A DNA stretch of 64,000 nt from Prorocentrum cordatum. Its lineage: Eukaryota > Sar > Dinophyceae > Prorocentrales > Prorocentraceae. This document shows positions 1 through 9,999 of the stretch, piece after piece. Position 1 is the first letter of the stretch. Every line of letters starts with the position of its first letter. Location of the stretch: assembly GCA_963575745.1 (NCBI GenBank), contig CAUYUJ010020576.1, positions 30,001 through 94,000 on the forward strand, given 5' to 3'. Under the pieces are notes generated by a model that was not told the DNA's origin, searched no databases, and worked only from the letters and a program-made list of their open reading frames with translations. The translations under genes and the position numbers were made by a program.

Positions 1-114
1 AAACCCAATTCCGGGGAATCCTGCGTGTAAAAAAACGGTACGCGGGGGGGGGCTAATACTTTCAAGCCGTCATCAGGGGAAGAGGGAGAGTAGTATTCAT
101 ATTGAGTAATTGTG

Positions 115-332
115 GAGGAGGAGTTAAGGCATGAGGAGGAGGAGGAGGAGGTGGAGGAGGAGGGGAGGACAAGGAGGAGGAGGGGGAGAGAGGAGGGGAG
201 GAGGAGGAGGAGGAGGAAGAGGAGAAAGATGAGAAAGATGAGGAGGAAGAGGAGGAAGAGGAGGAGGAGGAGGAAAAGGTTGGAGGAGGAGGAGGAGGAG
301 GAGGAGGAGGAGGAGGAGGAGGAGAGAGTCCT
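115..332 (+). repeat. (GGA)n purine array
   Basis: Nearly pure imperfect GGA/GAG trinucleotide array. Open frames through it (poly-Glu or poly-Arg on plus, poly-Leu on minus) are compositional artefacts. The flanking ~320 bases up to 652 are GC-rich and show no recognisable gene. Confidence 0.95.
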
Positions 333-652
333 GAAGCTCTCCTGGGGTCTTATTGGTCCGTCCAGGAATCCCCAGGGGCGGGCGCAAGAAGCCTGCATCC
401 TACAAGTCTCTCTCGCGCTCTTGTAGGATTTCGGATGCTTTTGTTTCCCGTCCCCAGGGCGCCCAAGACGGCCCCCAAGATCGTTCCCCGACGGCCCCCC
501 AAGAGGGAGGGATGAGCCGCCGCGCCGCCTCACCGGCGCCCGACCCCGCGGCGGCGCCGCTGGGCGCGGGGGAGCCGGTCGCCAAGAGGCGTCGGCCACG
601 CGCACAGAGTGGCCCCTTTGCCAGAGTGGCCCGTGGTGCGGGCCCACGGGGA

Positions 653-912
653 CCCTCCTCCTCCTCCTCCTCCTCCTCCTCCTCCTCCTCCTCCTCCTCC
701 TCCTCCTCCTCCTGCCTACTCCTACCTCCCCCTCCCCTCCCCCCTCCCCCTCCCCCCTCCTCCTCCTCTCCTCCGCCTCCTCCCCTCCTCCCTCCTCCCT
801 CCTCCTCCTCCTCCTCCTCCTCCTCCTCCCTCCTCTCCTCCTCCTCCTCCTCCTCCTCTCCTTCCTCCTCCTCCTCCTCCTCCTCCTCCTCCTCCTCCTC
901 CTCCCTCCTCCT
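653..912 (+). repeat. (TCC)n pyrimidine array
   Basis: Imperfect TCC array facing the GGA array 320 bp upstream. The two are complementary and could pair as hairpin arms. Poly-Ser and poly-Pro open frames here are not genes. Confidence 0.95.
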
Positions 913-1306
913 GAGCTGGCACAGAGGGGGCTGGTCCAGTTTTTCGGACTCTCGTGGGCTCTCGGCGGTTTTCCAGCCTCAGGATGCTTTCCAGTAGCCG
1001 CGCCACGCCGAGATCGCTCCGGGGGTGCCAGAACGCCCTGAACGGCCGCTGGAGACCCGAGTTCTGACCTCCAAAGCAGACGACGATCGAGGCAACGACA
1101 AGGCGTACAGTCAACCCGCATAGCAAGGATGGGCAATCTTCCCAAGGGCAACTTTGCATCCTTGCCTCCTCGGTCCATCCTTGGCCACTTTCGTTGGCCG
1201 CGCCCCGCTCGACAAGCGTCGACATGGGCTTCCAATGCTCTTGCATCCTTTTCGCGCATTCTTATGATACGGGCCGACTGCACTGGCCCCAGCGGGGGGG
1301 TCAGAG
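913..1306. other. Spacer, nothing recognised
   Basis: GC-rich single-copy-looking sequence. I see no coding frame with protein-like composition, no RNA gene and no repeat. Confidence 0.6.
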
Positions 1307-1524
1307 CCCCGAATCATCAGGGGTAACTCGGGGTCAGGGCTAACTCGGGCTCGTTCTGCGGGAATCCGAACCCGAGTCACCCCTGGCCCAAGCTACCCCG
1401 GAGAACTCGGGCGCCCAGAGCCCCGAATCATCAGGGGTGCCTCGGGTCAGGGCTAACTCGGGTGCGTTTTTCGGGAATCCGAACCCGAGTCGCCCCGGGC
1501 CCGAGCTGCCCCAGATAATTCGGG
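1307..1524. repeat. Tandem pair of 114-bp fold-back units
   Basis: Two direct copies (1307-1420 and 1421-1524) that both open with CCCCGAATCATCAGGGGT. Each copy is also an imperfect palindrome: its right end (about 1500-1524 in the second copy) reads, in reverse complement, as a variant of its left end (CCCGAATTATCTGGGG). Arms are roughly 45-50 bp. Confidence 0.75.
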
Positions 1525-1705
1525 CGCCCACGGGGGGAGGCATCGGCGCCCTGGCGCTGCCAACCGCTGCCCCGGGGCGCGGGGCCTCGCAGTTTTGCTG
1601 GCCGACTCCGAGCCGTTCCTCCCCCGTCGGCCCCCTCTCGGGTCCCCCCCCCCCCCCTCGCACGCTCTTGTGTCTGCCTCCCCCCCCTCCCCCACGGCTC
1701 ATCAG

Positions 1706-1890
1706 AGCTGATGGGCCCGTTTGCCACCGCCACCACCAGAAGCAGGAGGGAGAGGTGGTCCCCATCCTCCTTCTTCTCCTCCTCCTTTCCTCCTCCTCCT
1801 CCTCCTCCCTTTCCCTCCTTCACTCCCTTTCCTTTCCTCCTCCCTCCTCCTGCCTCCCCTCCTCCTCCTCCTCCTCCTCCTCCTCCTAAT
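1706..1890 (+). repeat. Dispersed motif joined to a TCC array
   Basis: GATGGGCCCGTTTGCCACC at 1710 is followed by CCACCACCA, an AGGAGGGAGAGG-like stretch and then a TCC array. The same order recurs on the minus strand at 45334 down to about 45285, so this is one family of microsatellite-carrying repeat rather than two random arrays. Confidence 0.6.
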
Positions 1891-2144
1891 TCCTTCCTCC
1901 TCCATTCCTCTCCTCCTACTTTCCTTCCCCTCCTACTCCTCCACCTATACCTTTCCCCCCTTCCAGCTTACGAGGGGGTGGGTGTTCGGAAAGTCAGGAG
2001 GAGAGGAGTCCCTCAAGAGGTCACTCCTGCCTGGGGCCTGGGGCCGATGCCAACCCGATCCGACTCGGCATCGATCCCGGGCGGCCCGGTCCGATCCGAC
2101 GCGCTCCGACCCGGTCCGACTCATCTATTCGGCGCTCGTCTTCA
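1891..2144. other. Spacer, nothing recognised
   Basis: Mixed sequence with short CCGATCCGAC-type reiterations near 2055-2120. No gene is supported. Confidence 0.5.
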
Positions 2145-2232
2145 GCATCCAGGAGGAGGAGGAGGAGGAGGAGGAGGAGGACGAGGAGGAGGAGGAGGAG
2201 GCGGAGGAGGCGGAGGAGGAGGAGGAGGAGGA
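2145..2232 (+). repeat. (GGA)n array running into an assembly gap
   Basis: Imperfect GGA array that stops at the run of N. The gap was probably left by this array, so its true length is unknown. Confidence 0.9.
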
Positions 2233-2332
2233 NNNNNNNNNNNNNNNNNNNNNNNNNNNNNNNNNNNNNNNNNNNNNNNNNNNNNNNNNNNNNNNNNNNN
2301 NNNNNNNNNNNNNNNNNNNNNNNNNNNNNNNN
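2233..2332. other. Assembly gap of 100 N
   Basis: Exactly 100 unknown bases, a conventional scaffold gap size. Frames drawn across it are meaningless. Confidence 0.99.
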
Positions 2333-3171
2333 AGAGTCATTAGCGAGGTTGGAATAAACACGCCCTCTAAGCTCCCCTTCGATAGGCCCCGACAAGGGTT
2401 CATTCCCACTGAGGGAACTGCCTGGTTGGAAGACAACTGTTCGACTACCCAGAAGCATGCAAAAACATTATTCTCGGGACCCTTACGCCACGGATCAATC
2501 TGACTGTTGCGGCTTGACGATCCTGAATCGAGCCAGAACGCCAACCCTGGGACTGTTCAACACCGCGAATCAACGTAACCGCTGCCCCCTCAGAACCCGC
2601 TTTTTTTCCGAAGCACAATTTCTGGTATGTGGACCATTCGAATCCATGAAATTCTTGCAGACTGTTAAAAGGAATGCGCGCGGCGCTAAGGCGAGAACCT
2701 GAGTTTGAAAACGAGCCGCCCTCAATCCGTGAAACTCTTGCACCTGGTTGCAACGAATGCACGCGGCGCTAAGGCGAGAGACACAGTTTGAAAATGGCCC
2801 GCCCTCAATCCGTGAAGCTCTTGCAGCTTTCAAGGAGGAGTGTGCTCGGCGCTAAGGCGAGAGCCACAATTTGAAAACCACACGCCCTCAACCTGCGAAG
2901 GTCTCGCAAAGTTGTAGAACGAACGCGCGCGGCGCCAAGGCGAGAGCCGCCACATGTTGAGAACCACCCGCCCTCAATCCGCGAAGCTCTTGCACTCGTT
3001 TAAAAAGAATGTGCGCGGCGCCACGGCGACAGCCACAGTTTGAAGACAACTGTTGCCAACGTTTAAGCTTCAGGTCATAAATGGTGAGGAAGTCTTAGGC
3101 GAAACGCCCAGCCCGCCGTTTCGACCGGCCTCGGGGTGCGACAGGGAGAAGTTATGAACAAGGAAAAGGTA
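2333..3171 (+). repeat. 0.9-kb GGA-bounded repeat, copy A
   Basis: Starts right after the gap/GGA array with AGAGTCATTAGCGAGGTTGG and ends with GTGCGACAGGGAGAAG plus GAACAAGGAAAAGG before the next GGA array. The middle holds about five tandem ~85-bp subunits, each with a CGCGGCGCTAAGGCGAGAG core followed by TTTGAAAACC and CCGCCCTCAATCCGTGAA. Copies B (3236-4160) and C (minus, 15570-16338) share the same order. No coding capacity is evident. Confidence 0.85.
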
Positions 3172-3235
3172 TGGAGGAGGAGAAGGAGGAGGAAGACGAG
3201 GAGGAAGAGGAGGAGGAGGACGAGGAGGAAACCCA
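3172..3235 (+). repeat. (GGA)n array between repeat copies A and B
   Basis: Short imperfect GGA array forming the junction between the end of copy A and the start of copy B. Confidence 0.9.
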
Positions 3236-4160
3236 AGAGTCATCAACGATGTTGGAATAAACCCTCCCTCCAAGCTTTTCTTTTTTTTTCATTGGCCCCT
3301 ATAACGATTCATTCCCACCTGGGGAATTGCCTCGTTGGCAGACAAACGTTTTAAGACCCTGGAGCATGCCAACGCATTGGTCTTGGGTTTTCAGCGCCAC
3401 GGATCAACCTGACTGTTGCGTCTTGGCGATCTTGAACCGTGCCAGAACATCATTCTTGGGTTTTCAGCACCGCGAGTCAGCGTAATTGTTGCACCCCCAT
3501 AATTCAGAATCCTTCCCAAACACCATTTCTGGTTGGTAGATCATGGGAATCCGTAAAACCCTTTCAACTAGAAAAAAAAATGTGCGCGGCGCTAATGCGA
3601 GAGCCACATGTTGAAAAGGAACCGCCTTCAATCCTCATGCAACTTTTTGAAGCGAGTGCACGCGGCGCGAAGGCGATAGCCACATTTTGACAACGGCCCG
3701 CCCTCAATCCGCGAAACTCTTTCAAACTTAAAGCACGAATGTGCGCGCGGCTAAGGCGAGAACCACATTTTGAAAACCACCCGCCCTCAATCAGTGAAGT
3801 TCTTGCACATTAAAACAAAAAACGAATGTACGCGGCGCTAAGGCGAGAACCACATGTTGAAAACCACCCGCTCTCAATCCGTGAAATTCTATCAAAATTA
3901 CAACGCAAATGTGCGCGGCGCTCAGGCGAGAGCCACATTTTGAAAACGACACGCCCTCAGTCCGTGAAACTCCTTGCAAATTGTTGACGAGAACGTGAGC
4001 GGCGCCAAGGCGAGAGCCACATGTTGAAAACCACCCGCCCTTCATCAGTGAAGCTGTTGTCAACAGTTAAGCGTCAGGGTCATGAATGGTGAGCAAGTCT
4101 TAGGCGAAACGCCCGGCCCGCCCTAAAAACTGCCCTCGGTGTGCGACAGGGTGAAATTAT
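3236..4160 (+). repeat. 0.9-kb GGA-bounded repeat, copy B
   Basis: Same layout as copy A: AGTCATCAACGATGTTGG start, about six ~85-bp subunits (cores near 3583, 3656, 3738, 3826, 3907, 3991), then AATGGTGAGCAAGTCTTAGG and GTGCGACAGGGTGAAATTA before a GGA array. Subunits have diverged by substitutions and small indels, so the family is old. Confidence 0.85.
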
Positions 4161-4164
4161 GTAT

Positions 4165-4650
4165 AAGGAAAAGGAATTGAGGGGGAGAAAGAGGAGGAGG
4201 AGGAGGAGGAGGAGGAGGAGGAGGAGGAAGAGGAGGAGGAGGAGGAGGAAGAGGAGGAGGAAGAGGGCGGGAGGAGGAGTAGGAGGAGGAGGAGGGGGGA
4301 GGGGGAGGAGGGACGGGCCGGTAGGAGTGAGGCGGAGGAGTGAGGGAGGAGGAGGAGGAGAAAGGGAGGAGGAGGAGGAGGAGCGAGGGGAAAGGAGGAA
4401 GAGGCGGAGGGGGGAGGAGGAGGACGAGTGAGGAGGAAGGAGGGAGGAGGAGGAGAGGAAGAGCCCGAGGAGTGAGGAAGGAGGAGGGAGGAGGAGGAGA
4501 CGAGGAGGGAGGAGGAGAGAAGAAGAAGGAAGAGGAGGACGGAGACCACGGAGGAGGAGGAGGATGAGGAGGAGGAGGAGGAGGAGGTAGGAGGAGGAGG
4601 GGGGGGGGGGGAGGAGGAGGGAGGAGGAGGAGGAGGAGGAGGAGGAGGGC
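4165..4650 (+). repeat. (GGA)n array in the probable upstream intron
   Basis: Nearly 500 bp of imperfect GGA/GAG lying just 5' of the coding exon at 4779. It is most simply intronic, which would make this a gene whose intron carries a long purine tract. Confidence 0.9.
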
Positions 4651-4778
4651 AAGGGAGGCAAAGGCACCGATCTTGGGCCAGAGGCACAGTCGCCGATGCT
4701 AGGTTCAGCATCTGCCTAGGGCCAGGATCGGTGACGAGCCTGCGCCGCCCCCCAAGGTCCCCCCTGCTGGTGCTGCAG

Positions 4779-6050
4779 AAGCAAGACGGCGCCCCCGCCA
4801 CGTACGCCGTGTCCTACGACACGGGCAAGACCAGCCTGAAGCCCAAGTTGGCCGCGGGCGTGGAGGGAGTCAGGTTCTCGGCCACAGGCACGGAGGGGGA
4901 CGACCTGAAGAGCGCCGACTGGGCGCTGCGGGTGCGCGGGCCGAACGGCAACCACCTCTCCGCGACCACGGCCGACGGCGAGCTGGTCTACGAGGGCGCC
5001 TTCACCCACGAGCAGCCCGTTACCGAGGGCGTGAGCGCGCTTTACGCCGTGGACATGAAGAGGCGCGCGGGCCACGCCAACGCGGCCCCGAGCTGGATCC
5101 GCCACGGCGTGGGCCTGCGGTACGCGTCGAAGCTCGGGGACTTCAAGGCGAACGTGCACCAGTCCAACCCCGACAGCCCGAGCAACGACCTGGAGTTCGA
5201 GGCCATCTACAGCGGAGACCTCGCGGGCCCCCCAGGCTCCCCGTCGTACTCCCTGGTCGCTTCGCGCGTGACGGGGGATAGCGTCTCGTACCAGGGCCGC
5301 GTGAGGCTGCAGGGGCCGCAGGGGGTCTCGGGCGGGCTCTTCGTGGGGGTCAAAGACGGAAAGAGCAACGTCACTGGCTTCACCGACCTCTCAACCAGCA
5401 GAATGGTGGCCGACGGCATTGAGCTGAGTGCCTCCACGCGGGTGGTGGCGTCGCCCAACGGGGCCGACTTGCGGCCCATCAACTTCAGGGCCACCGCCGA
5501 CCTCGGCGCCCTGCTGCCAGAGTACATGGCTGAGGGCTCCGAGGTTTCCGCCAGCGCCCTCTACAAGCTCGGAGAGGAGAAGCCCAAGCTCAGCGCTGGC
5601 GCCACCCTCAAGCCCAAGCCGCTGGGACCCCTGAAGCTCAGCGCGTCGGGCCGGGTCACAGAGGACACGCTGACGGGCTCGGTCGCGGCCGCGGCGCGAG
5701 TGATGGACGTGGACGCCTCGTACACTGCCAGCAGGACCGGAAAGGGCACGCGCCACGTGGGGCAGGCTCTTTTCCCGGGGGGCGCGTACGCGCGCGTCAC
5801 GCAGAGCCCCGAGGACCACGACGGCAAGCCACGCGTGCAGGTGGGGATGAAGTACGACTTCAACGCGAAGGGCGCGCAGTTCACCGGCCAGAGCAACGTG
5901 TACGACAGCGGCGACCAGCTCGTCGACGAGGCGGGCAGGCCGTTCCCGAGCGTCATGTACAACCAGGCGAAGAACACCGCGGACGTGCTCCGCAAGCGCA
6001 TCGGGGGAGACTCTGGCGAGGGCACGCAATGGCTCCGGAAGAGCTTCTGA
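4779..6050 (+). CDS. 3' terminal exon of a hypothetical strand-rich protein
   Basis: An open frame of about 420 codons ends in TGA at 6048-6050. It is balanced in composition and rich in alternating polar/hydrophobic segments typical of beta structure, for example GGLFVGVKDGKSNVTGF, KLSAGATLKPKPLGPLKLS and PRVQVGMKYDFNAKG. I see no named domain; a beta-barrel or stacked-sheet protein is an inference. The frame is open from about 4714, but there is no convincing ATG and a pyrimidine/GC tract ends in CTGCAG at 4773-4778, so I place a 3' splice site at 4778 and read codon 1 as AAG (phase 0). Upstream exons are not identified. The next feature downstream is a MITE 24 bp after the stop codon. Confidence 0.8.
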   Translation, partial: KQDGAPATYAVSYDTGKTSLKPKLAAGVEGVRFSATGTEGDDLKSADWALRVRGPNGNHLSATTADGELVYEGAFTHEQPVTEGVSALYAVDMKRRAGHANAAPSWIRHGVGLRYASKLGDFKANVHQSNPDSPSNDLEFEAIYSGDLAGPPGSPSYSLVASRVTGDSVSYQGRVRLQGPQGVSGGLFVGVKDGKSNVTGFTDLSTSRMVADGIELSASTRVVASPNGADLRPINFRATADLGALLPEYMAEGSEVSASALYKLGEEKPKLSAGATLKPKPLGPLKLSASGRVTEDTLTGSVAAAARVMDVDASYTASRTGKGTRHVGQALFPGGAYARVTQSPEDHDGKPRVQVGMKYDFNAKGAQFTGQSNVYDSGDQLVDEAGRPFPSVMYNQAKNTADVLRKRIGGDSGEGTQWLRKSF

Positions 6051-6065
6051 GCACATGGTCGTGGG

Positions 6066-6177
6066 CGCTTGCCTTAAGTCGGGCCTGTCCCTCTACCGGG
6101 GGAATATTCCAAAATATTCAAAGCATAGTTTGGGGACATGTTTTTGAGTGTTTTTGGGCATCTCTTGAATATTTGTT

Positions 6178-6215
<38 letters not shown>

Positions 6216-6266
6216 TTTTCGTCCAAGATCCCCCTGTAGGGGGACAGGCCCGACCTAACGCTTGCC
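6066..6266. mobile_element. hAT-type MITE, copy 1, with 8-bp target duplication
   Basis: A 185-bp element (6074-6258) with 29-bp terminal inverted repeats matching at 26 positions (TTAAGTCGGGCCTGTCCC on the left, TTAGGTCGGGCCTGTCCC on the right in reverse complement). It is flanked by the perfect direct repeat CGCTTGCC at 6066-6073 and 6259-6266. The inside is AT-rich with a ~32-base T run and no coding frame. The 8-bp duplication is characteristic of the hAT superfamily. It lies in the 3' flank of the gene ending at 6050. Confidence 0.92.
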
Positions 6267-6840
6267 GCGGGCCAGGCCGCCGCCGGAGCGCGTGCTTCGG
6301 GCGCCCCCGGCGCGTCTGGCAGACCCTTGGGCCCAAGGGGGGTCCAGGCTCCGCCTTGGGCGACGCAGGCCCGCGGGCAGGCTTCCAGCGCCTGCGCGGC
6401 GCGCGGCGCGTTTTGAATCCCTTGGAACGGCCATGTGTCCGAAGGGCTGCGCCCTCCGCCGGGTGGCACCCCGGGCTGACCCATCTCGTGGGTGCCTCGG
6501 GGCAGCGTGGGGCCCATCCTCCTGGCATCGCTCGGGCGTGTGCGTTTTTTCTCTGCGGGGCCCATCGAGCAGCATCCGGGATCATCGTGCGGAAGAGGAG
6601 CGCGCGAAGCCGAAAAAGGCCCATCGTGGGCCACCTTGGGCCACCTTGGGTCTGGACCTCTCGGGGGTGTATCTTGGGCCTCTTGGGCAGCCGCCGGGTC
6701 TGGTTGGGGAATCTTGGGGCTATTTGGGGGCCTCCTGGGGCCCGCCTTGGGGGCATATCGGGGCAATCTGGGGGCCTTGTTGGATCATCCTGGTCGATTT
6801 GGGCGGCATCTTGTGTATTCGGTTTCCCCCGCGCAGCTTG
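6267..6840. other. Spacer with degenerate G-rich reiterations
   Basis: GC-rich to 6600, then loosely reiterated TTGGGCC/CTTGGGG phrases to about 6790. Open frames on both strands lack protein-like conservation and are not called. Confidence 0.5.
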
Positions 6841-7140
6841 TGTGCAAGGTTTCTGCGTGGTCTCCCGCACTGTCTCCCGCATGATCTCCCGTGTGGTCTC
6901 CCGCATGTTTTTCCGTATGGTGTTCTGCATGGTTTGCCTCCCATCTGATCTCCCGTATTTTTTCATACGGGCTTCCATATGGTCCCCCGCATGGTCCCCC
7001 CCCCCCGCTTGCCTCCTGTATGGCCTCCCGCATGGACTCCTGCATGGATTTCCGCATGGTTTCCAGATCGGTCCCTCGTGCGGTCTCGCATCTGGTCTCC
7101 CGTATGGTCTCTCGCATGCTCTCCCGTATGGTATCTTGAG
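6841..7140. repeat. Minisatellite of CTCCCGCATGGT type
   Basis: About 20 degenerate copies of a ~15-bp unit, GGTCTCCCGCATGGT and variants. Minus-strand open frames rich in RET/MRE triplets are translations of this array. Confidence 0.85.
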
Positions 7141-7189
7141 TTCCGAGATTCGTTGCAGTACTGTGTATAGTATATGATTCGTGCTTTTG

Positions 7190-7270
7190 TTTGTCTCTCT
7201 CTCTCTCTCTCTTTCTCTCTCTCCCCCCAGCTGTTTGTGTTTTTTCCTTTTTTTTTCTCTCTCTCTCTCG

Positions 7271-7319
<49 letters not shown>

Positions 7320-7322
7320 TTT

Positions 7323-7354
<32 letters not shown>

Positions 7355-7420
7355 TACTCTCTTTATACCTATATGCATACATACATACATACATACATAC
7401 ATACATACATACATACAAAC
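7190..7420. repeat. Compound microsatellite (CT)n-(TA)n-(CT)n-(CATA)n
   Basis: Successive runs of CT/TC, TA, CT and CATA motifs. No gene. Confidence 0.95.
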
Positions 7421-7427
7421 ATACAAG

Positions 7428-7905
7428 GCATCGTGGCCTCGGGGGCGCGAACATTGCGTAACATATGGGGGATCGTGGCCTCGGTGACGCCAATATTGCG
7501 CAATCCACCCGGGCTTATGGCCTCGAGGACGCAAAGACGGAGTAAACTACTAACAAATATGGCTTCGAGGACGCACATATGGCGTAATTTATCAGGGCCG
7601 TGGCCTCGGGTTCGCGAACATAGCTTAATTTGCCAGGGGCCGTGGCCTCGGGAACGCGAACATTGCATGATTTACGGAAGATCGTGGCCTCGGTGACGCG
7701 AACATTGTGCAATTTACAATGGAATATGGCGTCGTGGGCGCCAATACGGCGTAATCGACGTGGACTTATGCCATCGAGGGTGCAAATATAGCGTAATTTG
7801 CGGATGGCTCGCGGCCTCGGGGACACGAGCATTGTATAATGTACGGGGGATCGTGGCTTCGGGGCCGCGAATATTGCATAAGTTATGGGGGGGCGTGGCT
7901 TCGGG
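7428..7905. repeat. 42-bp satellite, about 12 copies
   Basis: Tandem units near 7428, 7470, 7516, 7556, 7598, 7641, 7681, 7723, 7766, 7807, 7849 and 7891. The consensus carries ATCGTGGCCTCGG, then GACGCGAACATTG and TAATTTACGGG. Units differ by substitutions but the period is steady. Confidence 0.88.
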
Positions 7906-7989
7906 AAGGTTTTTACGTGCTTCAGGCCCCCCCCAGACTTGAGAACCCTGCGCGGGGGGCGTGGTCAGAGTGAGGGGGCCGAACGGTTG

Positions 7990-8985
7990 TTGTTGAATTC
8001 TCACTCTTGAAGAGTAATTATTGTTGATCCCCCCCTCAACGGTGCATACTGTTTTTTCTCAATCAAAGTGTGCCCTTCGACGCTCGCACCCTCCTTTTTG
8101 ACAGGGGAAGTCTTGATGCTCAAACTGGGCCCCTGGCCCCCGGGTTACAACAACAACGGCTCCCACCTGAGATTTCCGTACAACTTAGCCAGGACCCCCG
8201 CTCCCGCCCGCGACTGCCTCGCATTTTATTCAGGAATCGCGCTCTCGCTTGGGACTTCCTTGCAATTTTTTCCGGAATCGCTCTCCCGGCGCTCTGGAGT
8301 CGCGCTCTCGCTGGAGACTTGCTTACAACTTACTGAAGATTGGCCTTGCGTTGAAATTTCCTGCAATTTGCCCAAGCGCCGCGCTCCCGACACCCAGGCA
8401 CCCAGGAGTCGCGCCCGTTGTGGCCCCATGTGCATGCCCTTCGTGGCCCCGCTGTCGCCATTTGTGTCCCCCTCACTGTCCTACGTGACCCAGTTGCTAC
8501 CCTCAGTGGCCCCATAGTTGCCTTCTCAGGCCCCGCATTTTCTGCACTTCGTGGCTCCCGCTCGTTCGCGCTCTTCGTGGCCCCATACGCATTCCCTTCG
8601 TGTCCCCGCTGTCGCCCTTCGTGGCCTACTTCTTGCCCTTCGTGGCCCCGCTGTCGTTCTCTCTCGCTTTCGCTCGTCGTCGCCGTCGTCGTCGTCATCG
8701 CAGTGTCTTCGACGTCGTCGTCATCGTCGTCGTCGTCGTAGTCGGTGCCCTGTCCGTCGCTCTTGGGGCCGGGTCGACGGTCTGCGGCCGCCCCGCCGAT
8801 CAGCGCTGCCGCTGGCCAGGCCGACGGTCCGCGGCCGCCCCGCCGCTTGCCGGGGCCTGGCCTGCAGGGAAGAAAGGTATACCCCCCAAAAGGGGTTCGA
8901 TCGAAGACGAAGAGGGCGGGTATCGAAGGTTCGGGAAATACGCGTTATTGGACGCTCGAGCATATAAGGGCGAACAGTCTTAAAA
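7990..8985 (+). repeat. 1-kb repeat family alpha, copy 1
   Basis: Opens with AGAGTAATTATTGTTGATCC and TTCTCAATCAAAGTGTGCCC, contains several ~40-bp subunits (GGGACTTCCTTGCAATTT and variants), and closes with GGGCGGGTATCGAAGG plus GCGAACAGTCTTA immediately before a TTG array. Its middle differs from the other copies, with reiterated TTCGTGGCCCC phrases. Non-coding as far as I can see. Confidence 0.75.
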
Positions 8986-8988
8986 TTA

Positions 8989-9020
<32 letters not shown>

Positions 9021-9046
9021 GTTGTTGTTGCTGTTGTTCCTGTTGC

Positions 9047-9092
<46 letters not shown>

Positions 9093-9145
9093 GCTATTGC
9101 TGTTGCTGTTGTTGCTGTTGATGCTGTTGTTCGGAACAACGTTGA
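8986..9145 (+). repeat. (TTG)n array
   Basis: About 50 imperfect TTG units directly after the GAACAGTCTTA end of repeat alpha copy 1. Confidence 0.95.
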
Positions 9146-9299
9146 CACCCGCCCCGGCTTAGTAGATTTTCTTCTTCCTCAACATATCGTTACCCTTAAG
9201 GCTAAGCAGCGCTCCAGCAGCCGCGGGCTTGCACCATGGGGCCGGAGAAGGCGTTGGCACTGGGGTGGCGCTCCACGGGGCCGGGAAATGTGTTGGCAC

Positions 9300-9730
9300 T
9301 CTGGGCGTGCTTCCCGCGGGTTCCCACGGACCCCCGAGGGTCGCTAAGGATTCCTCTGGGTTCCACAGGATTCTTTCTTCAGGATCTCTCAGGATTTCTC
9401 AGAATCCCAGAGGATCCCCCAGTACCCGCCAGGATTCCCCAGGTCCCCATAGGATTCCCCGGCATCCCTCAGACTCTTCACTTTCCTGAGGATCCGTCAG
9501 AATTCCTCAGGACGCATGAGGAACCCAGCAGATTCCTAAGGATTCTTTCGGACTCCAGACGAATCCTAAGGATTCCTCCGGAATCCGGAGGAATCCGGAG
9601 GGACCCAGAAGATTCCCAAGGATTCCTTAGGACTTCTGCGGATCTCGGAGGATTTTTCGGGACTCTTGAAGAGCCCAGAGAATTCCCAAGGATTCCTCAG
9701 GATCCTTTTGGGTTTCCCGAGGAGCGCAAG
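9300..9730 (+). repeat. Minisatellite of GGATTCCTCAG type
   Basis: More than 25 degenerate copies of a 12-15-bp unit (AGGATTCCTCAGGATTCC and variants). The 150 bases before it and about 270 after it contain nothing recognisable. Confidence 0.85.
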
Positions 9731-9999
9731 CACGGGGCCAGAGAAGGTGGTAGCACACGGGGAGCGGCTTCTGCGGAGGCCACAGGTCGGATGAAGTGCG
9801 ACACGGGGCCAGAGCGTACGTTTGTTCATTGGGGCGCGTCGCCGCCGCAGGGGGCCCGCCGCAAGGCCGGATGAGTCGTCGTCACACAGTCAGCGCCAAC
9901 ACGGAACCCATGGGGCCAGAGTGTCCGTTGCCCCACCAGGGTGTGACCGTTGAGCGTGCGTCTCCGTGCCGGGGCCGGAGTCTCCGTTCTTCCGCTGTT

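Noticed and set aside
6841-7140. Minus-strand coding region with repeated MRET motifs
   Set aside because: The motif is the direct product of a 15-bp minisatellite and changes frame freely.
7428-7905. CRISPR-like array
   Set aside because: Units are contiguous and degenerate with no unique spacers, and the DNA is eukaryotic; it is a satellite.
8885-8925. tRNA-like GGTTCGATC
   Set aside because: No cloverleaf partner stems could be found around it; it lies within repeat family alpha.
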